Below, piece after piece: positions 16,017-22,088 of a DNA stretch of 34,477 nucleotides (the first letter of the stretch is position 1; every line of letters starts with the position of its first letter). A model generated the notes under the pieces. That model searched no databases, was not told the DNA's origin, and saw only the letters and a list, made by a program, of their open reading frames with translations. The stretch is from the NCBI GenBank assembly GCA_021838635.1, contig JAKCDC010000028.1:1-34477 (forward strand), given 5' to 3'. The DNA is from Pseudomonadota bacterium. Lineage in GTDB: Bacteria > Pseudomonadota > Gammaproteobacteria > Steroidobacterales > Steroidobacteraceae. Both the position numbers and the translations under genes were made by a program.

Positions 16017-16594
16017 CGGCGGGGCGGGGCGGGCCGCCGGCCGCGGACGAATGGCGAGTCGCGATCGAAGAAGCGCCAGGGACGGCGCGCCCAGTCGCCT
16101 GCGTAGTCGACCCCGATGCGCGCGCTGCGCCCGATTCGCACCGGCGGGGATGACGGCGGGCGCTCGATCCACAGGGCCGGACCGGTGAGATCGGCGCCAT
16201 TGAGGCGCCGGTCGATGTCCATCGCCCGACAGAGCAGGCCCGGTCCCGAGGTGCGCTGCCCGAGGCCCTGGAGCGGCTCGAGGGCGCGCAGCAGAACCGC
16301 GTGCGGAGTCCCCTCGGCCGCCGTGACCACGTTCAGGCAGTTCCACATCCCGTAGATGAGGTAGACGTAGGCGCGTCCCGGGGGGCCAAACATCACCTCG
16401 GTGCGCCGCGTGCGCCCGCGCCAGGAGTGCGCCGCCCGGTCCTCGGGGCCGAGGTAGGCCTCGGTCTCCACGATGCGCCCGATCCGGCGCTGCGCGCCGA
16501 TCCGGCGCACCAGGTGCATGCCGAGCAGCGCGCGGGCCACGGTCAGGGTGTCCTGCCGGTAGAAATCGTGCGCGAGTCGGCGGGTTGGAGCCAT
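16013..16594 (-). CDS. mpg: DNA-3-methyladenine (alkyladenine) glycosylase, AAG/MPG family
   Basis: 193 residues, matching the AAG family. It excises alkylated purines such as 3-methyladenine and hypoxanthine during base-excision repair. The core RIVETEAYLGPEDRAAHSWRG holds the catalytic Glu45, the intercalating Tyr47 and the active-site His56 by comparison with human AAG (E125, Y127, H136). FGPPGRAYVYLIYGMWNCLNVVT and GPGLLCRAMDI complete the signature. ATG 16594 (MAPTRRLAHDFY) or ATG 16603 (three residues longer) could be used. The frame stays open far upstream, but that portion is Arg/Ala-rich and not family-like. The TAG stop shares bases with the TAA of the convergent glycine-zipper gene. 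Confidence 0.9.
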   Translation of the reverse strand: MAPTRRLAHDFYRQDTLTVARALLGMHLVRRIGAQRRIGRIVETEAYLGPEDRAAHSWRGRTRRTEVMFGPPGRAYVYLIYGMWNCLNVVTAAEGTPHAVLLRALEPLQGLGQRTSGPGLLCRAMDIDRRLNGADLTGPALWIERPPSSPPVRIGRSARIGVDYAGDWARRPWRFFDRDSPFVRGRRPAPPRR

Positions 16595-16603
16595 CCGGCG
16601 CAT

Positions 16604-17056
16604 GGTACAACGCGCCTGCGCACCGCCGCGGCGGTGCGCTTGGGCGACCCCGATTCCTCGGCCCGATGTCCCTGCGTGCGCGCATCGCGCCGGGCATGCG
16701 CGTCCGGTGGTGAGCGCCGTAACCGCCATCACGGTGCGGATTGCGGTGCCCGCGATCCTGCGGGCGCAGGCCGTGACGGGAGATCCGGGGGCGCGGCCTG
16801 TGGCCGGCGGGTCCGAACACTCCCCGCGGGCCCCGCAGAGGCCGGTGAGGGGCGCACAGATCTGCCTGCGAGCACCCTGCCACCCGATGGCGATCGGTAG
16901 GGCGATCGGGAGGGCGGTCAGGCCGCGGTGCGCAGGGCCGCAGGAGGACCGTGCGGCACGCGCCCCGCGCCTGCCGGTCGGCACGATGCGCACCCTTCAT
17001 AAGGACCTGAGTCTCGCGCCGCCGCAGGACGGGCGGAGGCGCTCGAGGGCGCCGCG
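16604..17056. other. Gene-poor stretch between mpg and the FixJ-like regulator gene
   Basis: About 450 bases with no convincing gene. Long open frames cross it on both strands, but their translations are Arg/Ala/Pro-rich with no motif or hydrophobic pattern, as expected by chance at this GC level. It contains a perfect 22-base palindrome at 16618-16639 (GCGCACCGCCG/CGGCGGTGCGC) just upstream of mpg. A short tandem echo GGCGATCGG-TAG/GGCGATCGG-GAG lies near 16888-16912. No convincing promoter or terminator is seen. Confidence 0.5.
16618..16639. repeat. Perfect 22-bp palindrome upstream of mpg
   Basis: GCGCACCGCCG at 16618-16628 is followed directly by its complement CGGCGGTGCGC at 16629-16639, with no spacer. 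It lies about 15-45 bases upstream of the possible mpg starts. A DNA operator fits better than an RNA hairpin, since there is no loop. Function is unknown. Confidence 0.5.
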
Positions 17057-17680
17057 CTACGGCGTCTCGGTGTCGAGCACCATGCGCACGAGCTGTGCGA
17101 AGGACGAGGCGCCCATCTTCTCCATGACGCGCGCGCGGTGGATCTCCACCGTGCGCTGACTGACGCCCAGATCGGCTGCGACCACCTTGTTCGGTTTGCC
17201 CCGGGTGATCAGGCTCAGCACTTCGCGCTCACGCGGGGTGAGCATGTCGAGACGGTCGCGGATACGGTCCTGCTCCTTCAGCTCAAGGCGCGTGCGCTGA
17301 TCCTTCTCGAGCGCGCGCTGGACCCGATCGAGCAAGTCCTGGTCGCGAAACGGCTTCTGCAGGAAATCGAATGCGCCGTGTTGCATCGCCTCGACCGCCA
17401 TCGGAATGTCGCCGTGGCCGGTGATGAAGATGACCGGGATGGTCGCGCCGCGCAGGTTCAACAGCTGCTGTAGCTCCAGGCCGCTCATGCCGGGCATGCG
17501 CACATCGAGGATCACGCAGCCGGGCTGGCGCGCATCGTAGTGGGCGAGGAATTCCTGCGCGCTGCAGTACACCGTGGCCGGCAGGCCGACGGACTTCAGC
17601 AATAGCCGCAGCGAGGCACGCACCGCCTCGTCGTCATCGACCACGAATACGGTTTGCTGCAGGTCGCGGGCATTTTCCAT
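17057..17680 (-). CDS. FixJ-type response regulator (orphan)
   Basis: 207 residues: a receiver domain (~8-125) with acidic residues D15-D17, phospho-acceptor D59 (VILDVRMPG), T87 (FITGHGD) and K109 (FLQKPF), then a LuxR/GerE helix-turn-helix (~140-200, LTPREREVLSLITRGKPNKVVAADLGVSQRTVEIHRARVMEKMGA). This is the FixJ/TodT architecture, in which phosphorylation at D59 promotes dimerisation and DNA binding, often in redox or aromatic-compound responses. All phosphorelay residues are intact, but no sensor kinase gene is next to it. ATG 17680 (MENARDLQQTVFVVDDD) gives a normal receiver start; the frame extends upstream to 17734 with non-family residues. Confidence 0.92.
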   Translation of the reverse strand: MENARDLQQTVFVVDDDEAVRASLRLLLKSVGLPATVYCSAQEFLAHYDARQPGCVILDVRMPGMSGLELQQLLNLRGATIPVIFITGHGDIPMAVEAMQHGAFDFLQKPFRDQDLLDRVQRALEKDQRTRLELKEQDRIRDRLDMLTPREREVLSLITRGKPNKVVAADLGVSQRTVEIHRARVMEKMGASSFAQLVRMVLDTETP

Positions 17681-17887
17681 CGGGCGTTCACCGTGGGTTC
17701 GGCGGAAGGCAGCGCTCGGCCGCGTGCGGTACAAACCATAATGGACACGGACGACTCACCTGCGAGAGTATGTTGCCGTTAAGCCGTCGCGCGCGCTAGG
17801 TATTTTCCGCAGGCGCAGGCGTGACAGTCAACTGCGCTCGCGCCCCTGCGGTGCGCGCAAGCGCCGGTGCCATGGGCGGAGGCTGCG

Positions 17888-18235
17888 GTGGACACAGAGG
17901 CAGTACGGGTCCGGCTGCTGCGGCGGCGCGAGGAGCTGCAGGGGCGGGCGAGCAGAGCGAGCGCGGATCTGCGCCACGAGACCGATCCGCTGAGTGCCGA
18001 TTTCGCCGAGCAAGTGACCCAGCGGGAGAGCGATGAGGTGCTCACCGCCATCAATGCCACGGCGCGGGGAGAGCTCGAGCAGATCACCTCGGCGCTGCGC
18101 CGCCTCGAGGAGGGCCGCTACACCACCTGCGCGGTGTGCGGCGGGCCGATCGAGGCCGGTCGGCTCGCGGCGGTGCCGTACACCGACCGCTGCCGCGGCT
18201 GTGCGTCGGTTGAGCCGGGCGCGCCGCGCCGATGA
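17888..18235 (+). CDS. DksA/TraR-family C4 zinc-finger protein
   Basis: 115 residues. Residues ~5-75 form a helical hairpin (RLLRRREELQGRASRASADL...TLTAINATAR-type pattern with many Arg/Glu), followed by a C4 zinc finger with C81, C84, C102 and C105 (CAVCGGPIEAGRLAAVPYTDRCRGC). DksA-family proteins insert the coiled coil into the RNA polymerase secondary channel; short members like this are accessory regulators of mostly unknown targets. The tip region TDPLSADFAEQ is a weak match to the DxxDxA tip of DksA. GTG 17888 is chosen because GGAGG lies 5 bases upstream at 17878-17882; another GTG at 17867 is possible. The stop overlaps the next ATG (ATGA), so the two genes are translationally coupled. 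Confidence 0.82.
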   Translation: MDTEAVRVRLLRRREELQGRASRASADLRHETDPLSADFAEQVTQRESDEVLTAINATARGELEQITSALRRLEEGRYTTCAVCGGPIEAGRLAAVPYTDRCRGCASVEPGAPRR

Positions 18236-19053
18236 GTGCCACGCCGGTTCGCCCGAGCGGGGTCATCACCATCACGACGGACTTCGGCCACCAGGGGCCG
18301 TTCGTCGGAGTGATGAAAGGACGCATCCTCGGTCGATTTCCCGAGGCGCGCCTGATCGACCTTACGCACGAGATCCTGGTGCACTGGCCGGCCGAGGCCG
18401 GCTTCTGGCTGACCCGGGCATTCGCGTACTTTCCCCTCGGCACCGTGCACGTCGCGGTGGTCGATCCCGGCGTCGGGACCTCGCGCGACATCGTGGCGCT
18501 GAGTGCGGCCGGCCATCTGTTTCTCGCCCCGGACAACGGGCTGCTCGCGCCCTTGGCGGCCCGCTACCCGCAGGCCGAACTGGTGCGGCTGCGCCCGGCG
18601 GGACTCGCCCGCCTCGGGATCGCACGGGCCAGCGCCACCTTCCATGGCCGGGACATCTTTGCCCCGGTGGCCGCCGAGCTGGCCGCGGGCCGCTGCGCCC
18701 TGGAGGCGCTCGGGGAGGTCAGCCAGCCGGACTCGCTGGTCCCGGCATGGGTCGAAGAACCGGTGCTCGAGGGCGGCAGCGTCAGCGGCGTGGTGATCAC
18801 GCTCGATCACTTCGGCAACCTGATCACCAATATCGATGCGACGCTGATCGAGCGCTTCCGTCTGCCGCGGGTGCACGCCGGATCGCACGTCTTTCCGTTG
18901 CTGCGCACCTATGGGGAGAGCCGGCCCGGGCAGTACCTGGCGCTGGTGAATTCCTTCGGGGTGGTGGAGATCGCCCGCGCCGAGCAGAGCGCGGCCGAAG
19001 GACTCGGTTTGGGGCGGGGCGCGCCGGTGACGGTGCGCGACCGCACCCCATAG
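18232..19053 (+). CDS. SAM hydroxide adenosyltransferase (DUF62 family)
   Basis: 273 residues with the DUF62 pattern: ITTDFGHQGPFVGVMKGRI at the N-terminus, LIDLTHEI, FPLGTVHVAVVDPGVGTSR, FLAPDNGLL, FHGRDIFAPVAAEL, and a C-terminal domain with ITLDHFGNLITNI and LVNSFGVVEIA. Family members hydrolyse S-adenosylmethionine to adenosine and methionine; halogenating relatives are the fluorinase and chlorinase. The long insertion that marks the halogenases is not obvious, so the hydrolase is more likely. ATG 18232 overlaps the stop of the DksA-like gene by 4 bases. This links a putative RNA-polymerase accessory factor to SAM turnover, a pairing whose purpose is unknown. Confidence 0.87.
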   Translation: MSATPVRPSGVITITTDFGHQGPFVGVMKGRILGRFPEARLIDLTHEILVHWPAEAGFWLTRAFAYFPLGTVHVAVVDPGVGTSRDIVALSAAGHLFLAPDNGLLAPLAARYPQAELVRLRPAGLARLGIARASATFHGRDIFAPVAAELAAGRCALEALGEVSQPDSLVPAWVEEPVLEGGSVSGVVITLDHFGNLITNIDATLIERFRLPRVHAGSHVFPLLRTYGESRPGQYLALVNSFGVVEIARAEQSAAEGLGLGRGAPVTVRDRTP

Positions 19054-19066
19054 CCCTTCAGAGCGC

Positions 19067-19094
19067 TTGCTCCTGGACAGGATTTCATTATAGT
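19067..19094 (+). promoter_or_regulatory. Sigma-70-like promoter before the upstream ORF and PA3496-family gene
   Basis: TTGCTC (19067-19072) and TATAGT (19089-19094) are 16 bases apart in a distinctly AT-rich pocket. Transcription would begin near 19101, only about 9 bases before the ATG of the 16-residue ORF at 19110. Confidence 0.65.
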
Positions 19095-19109
19095 GCGCTG
19101 ACTTGCTCC

Positions 19110-19160
19110 ATGCCGAAATTGCAATACCCCTTTGATTTAACTCAGGATTTGCGCCGCTAG
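19110..19160 (+). CDS. Putative 16-residue upstream ORF MPKLQYPFDLTQDLRR
   Basis: ATG 19110 to TAG 19158-19160, encoding MPKLQYPFDLTQDLRR. Its stop codon directly abuts the ATG at 19161 of the PA3496-family gene (TAGATG), an arrangement typical of translational coupling. The codons TTA, AAA, TTT and TTG are unusual for this very GC-rich genome. The predicted transcript would have a leader of about 9 bases, so translation would be near-leaderless, and no Shine-Dalgarno is seen. No family is recognised. It may be a leader peptide, a coupling ORF or a chance reading of the AT-rich promoter region. Confidence 0.4.
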   Translation: MPKLQYPFDLTQDLRR

Positions 19161-19379
19161 ATGTCGGAACGAGACACCGAGAGCTTCGATCTCGACGAGG
19201 AATTCCTGGGCGGAAGCACCGAGGACAGCACCGATTATGATCGGATGCTCGATCGGGTAGACAAGCGCCGCCCCCACCCGGGTGCCAAGCGCGGTAAGGC
19301 CGCCTGGAGCCGACTCGAGGAAGTCCTAGCGGACAAGAGGCTCGAGAAGGACCTTCGCGATTTCGACGAAGAGCTCTAG
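19161..19379 (+). CDS. PA3496-family small protein (putative envelope integrity)
   Basis: 72 residues, soluble and highly charged. The N-terminal half is acidic (SERDTESFDLDEEFLGGSTEDSTDYDRMLDRVDKRR) and the C-terminal half reads GKAAWSRLEEVLADKRLEKDLRDFDEEL. The arrangement (W/R)-RLEE-L-x-(D/E)-K/R-RLE-K/R-DLRDFD-E is the hallmark of the small PA3496 family of gammaproteobacteria, annotated as putative envelope-integrity proteins without a known mechanism. There is no signal peptide or membrane segment. AGGA at 19144-19147 is too distant to be a good ribosome-binding site, so translation may depend on the upstream ORF that ends right before its ATG. Confidence 0.8.
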   Translation: MSERDTESFDLDEEFLGGSTEDSTDYDRMLDRVDKRRPHPGAKRGKAAWSRLEEVLADKRLEKDLRDFDEEL

Positions 19380-19505
19380 CGCCCAGGCGCCCACAGAGCG
19401 GATTCGTTCGATCCGAGCAGGGCGGCCGCGATCCGGCAGCGCCCGGGGGTCTGCTCGGCCCGAGTAAGTGAACCGGACGCCCCCGCCGCCCGGCCAGGAA
19501 CCATT

Positions 19506-22088
19506 GTGACTCGCACCGCTTCCGACTGGATCGTCCTGAAGTTCGGGGGGACCAGCGTCTCCTCGGTCGCCAACTGGCGCAACATCGCCCAGGTCACCGC
19601 CGCGCGGCGCGCCGAGGGCGCGCGGGTGCTTATCGTGCACTCGGCCTTGAGCGGCATCACCGACCGGCTGGAGCGGTTGCTCGACGGCGCCAGCGGCGAG
19701 GCGCAGCAGGAGGATCTGCGCCAGATCGAGGCCCGCCATCGGGCGCTCGCGGCGGACTTGGGCATCGCCCTCGGGGAGGCCTGCGAGCGGCAGCTCGCCG
19801 AGCTGCGCCAGATCGCCGCCGGCGTTGCGCTCATCGGGGAGGTGAGCGACCGCACGCGTGCGCGCGTGATGTCGGCCGGGGAGCTGATGGCGACCGACCT
19901 CGGCGCGCGCTTCCTCGCCGCCCAGGGCCTGCAGGTCGAGTGGGCCGATGCGCGCACCATGTTGTGCGCCGAGGAGCGGGCCAATGCTTCGGCCAAAGCG
20001 AGCGTGCTCTCGGCGGTGTGCAACTTCGCCCCCGATCACGTGCTCGAGCAGCGCCTGGAGAGCCGCTCGCCGGTGATCGTGACGCAGGGGTTCATTGCGA
20101 GCGATACCGAGGGCAACACGGTGCTGCTCGGGCGCGGCGGCTCGGACACCTCCGGGGCGTATCTGGCCGCCAAGCTGCGCGCGCGGCGGCTGGAGATCTG
20201 GACCGACGTGCCGGGCATGTTCAGCGCCAACCCGCGTCAGGTGCCGACCGCGCGACTGCTGCGCGCGCTGCACTACGATGAGGCGCAGGAGATTGCCACC
20301 AGCGGGGCGAAGGTGCTGCACCCGCGCTGCATCCTGCCGGTGCGCCAGTACGGCATTCCGCTGCACGTGTACGCCACCCAGGCCCCCGAACTCGAGGGCA
20401 CCGTGCTCTCGGCCGACGGCGATGGCGCCGCGCAGGTCAAGGCGGTGTGCACCAAGAAGGGCATCACGCTCGTGTCGCTCGAGAGCCCGGGCATGTGGCA
20501 CCAGGTGGGCTTCCTCGCCGATGCCTTCCAGGTGTTCAAGACGCACGGTATGTCGGTGGACCTGGTGTCCACCTCCGAGACCAACGTCACCGTGTCGCTC
20601 GATCCGGCCGCCAACACCCTCGACAACGCGCTCCTCGGGGCGCTGGTGAGCGACCTGTCGCGTCTTTGCCGGGTGCAGCTCATCGGGCCGTGCGCCTCGG
20701 TGAGCCTGGTGGGGCGCAACATCCGCGCCATCCTGCACCAGCTCGGCGAGGCGCTTGAGTTCTTCGCCGAGCAGAAGATCTATCTCGTCTCGCAGGCCGC
20801 CAACGACCTGAACTTCACCTTCGTGGTCGATGAGAACCAGGGCGACCGGCTGGTCGATCAGCTGCACGAGCTGCTGATCCGCCCGGTGCTCGGGGAGCGG
20901 GTGCTGGGGCCGACCTGGACGCAGCTGTTCAGCAAGGCGCCGCCGAGCGCATCGCCCGCCGAGCCCTGGTGGCGTGCGCGGCCGCAGCGGCTGATCGAGG
21001 CGCTCGGGACGCGCGAGGCCGCTTACGTCTACGACCTCGAGAGCGTCAGCGCCGCGGCCCGCGCGCTGCATGCACTCGAGCCGGTCTCGCGCGTGCACTA
21101 TGCGATGAAGGCGAACCCGCACCCCGCCGTGCTGCGCACCGTGGCCGCCGCGGGTCTGGATTTCGAGTGCGTCTCGCGCGGAGAGCTCGAGCGGGTGTTT
21201 GCCGAGTTCCCCGCGCTCGATCCAGCGCGCGTGCTGTATACGCCGAACTTCGCCTCGCGCGAGGAGTACCGCTGGGCGCTCGAGCGCGGTGTGCAGGTCA
21301 CGGTCGACAGCCTGCACCCGCTCACCGAGTGGGCGGATCTGTGGGCCGGGCGGGAGCTGCTCGTGAGGGTCGATACGGGTGTGGGCGCCGGCCATCACCA
21401 TCACGTGCGCACCGCCGGTGCGCACGCCAAGTTCGGCGTGCCGGTGAGTGATCTCGAGCAGCTGGCGCGCGAGGCGGCGCGCCACGGCGCGCGCATCATC
21501 GGGCTGCATGCCCATGTCGGCAGCGGTATCTTCGAAGTCAGCACCTGGGAGCACACCGCGCGCCAGCTCGCCGATCTCGCCCGGCGCTTCGAGTCGCTCC
21601 GGGTCATCAACATCGGCGGCGGCCTCGGTGTCCCGGAGCGCGCCGATCAGCGCAAGCTCGACCTCGACAAACTCGCCACGCTGCTCGCGGCCGTGCGCGC
21701 CGAGCACCCGGGGCTCGAGATCTGGATGGAGCCGGGGCGCTACCTGACGGCCGCCGCCGGCGTGCTGCTGGCGCGCGTCACGCAGCTGAAGAGCAAGGGC
21801 AGCATGCGCTACGTCGGCATCGCCACCGGCATGAACTCCCTGCTGCGTCCGGCGCTCTATGGTGCGTACCATGAAATCGTCAATCTCACCCGCCTGCAGG
21901 AGTCGCCTCGCGAACTGGTCAACATCGTCGGGCCGATCTGTGAGAGCGCCGATGTGCTCGGTCACGACCGGCTGCTGCCGCCGACCCGCGAGGGCGACGT
22001 GCTGCTGATCGCCAACGCCGGCGCCTACGGGCATACGATGAGCTCGCACTATAATCTGCGCAGCCCGGCTGAGGAGATCGTGCTCTGA
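19506..22088 (+). CDS. lysAC: Bifunctional aspartate kinase / diaminopimelate decarboxylase
   Basis: 860 residues fusing the first and last steps of lysine synthesis. Residues ~7-300 are the aspartokinase (WIVLKFGGTSVSS, GRGGSDTSGAYLAAKL, ATSGAKVLHPRC), ~310-465 two ACT regulatory domains (GITLVSLESPGMWHQVGFLADAF, VDLVSTSETNVTVSLD), and ~490-860 the PLP-dependent decarboxylase. In the latter, K535 (YAMKANPHP) binds PLP, and HAHVGSGI, NIGGGLGVPE, EPGRYLTAAAGVLL and GPICESADVLGHD follow. The fusion is characteristic of Xanthomonadales and relatives. The start is GTG 19506, with AGGAA 6 bases ahead. Lysine feedback through the ACT domains is likely. Its TGA overlaps the probable CTG start of mrcB. 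Confidence 0.96.
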   Translation: MTRTASDWIVLKFGGTSVSSVANWRNIAQVTAARRAEGARVLIVHSALSGITDRLERLLDGASGEAQQEDLRQIEARHRALAADLGIALGEACERQLAELRQIAAGVALIGEVSDRTRARVMSAGELMATDLGARFLAAQGLQVEWADARTMLCAEERANASAKASVLSAVCNFAPDHVLEQRLESRSPVIVTQGFIASDTEGNTVLLGRGGSDTSGAYLAAKLRARRLEIWTDVPGMFSANPRQVPTARLLRALHYDEAQEIATSGAKVLHPRCILPVRQYGIPLHVYATQAPELEGTVLSADGDGAAQVKAVCTKKGITLVSLESPGMWHQVGFLADAFQVFKTHGMSVDLVSTSETNVTVSLDPAANTLDNALLGALVSDLSRLCRVQLIGPCASVSLVGRNIRAILHQLGEALEFFAEQKIYLVSQAANDLNFTFVVDENQGDRLVDQLHELLIRPVLGERVLGPTWTQLFSKAPPSASPAEPWWRARPQRLIEALGTREAAYVYDLESVSAAARALHALEPVSRVHYAMKANPHPAVLRTVAAAGLDFECVSRGELERVFAEFPALDPARVLYTPNFASREEYRWALERGVQVTVDSLHPLTEWADLWAGRELLVRVDTGVGAGHHHHVRTAGAHAKFGVPVSDLEQLAREAARHGARIIGLHAHVGSGIFEVSTWEHTARQLADLARRFESLRVINIGGGLGVPERADQRKLDLDKLATLLAAVRAEHPGLEIWMEPGRYLTAAAGVLLARVTQLKSKGSMRYVGIATGMNSLLRPALYGAYHEIVNLTRLQESPRELVNIVGPICESADVLGHDRLLPPTREGDVLLIANAGAYGHTMSSHYNLRSPAEEIVL

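Noticed and set aside
16602-17159. A plus-strand frame across the gap between mpg and the FixJ-like gene
   Set aside because: It is Arg/Pro/Ala-rich, runs antisense into the regulator gene, and lacks any motif or ribosome-binding site.
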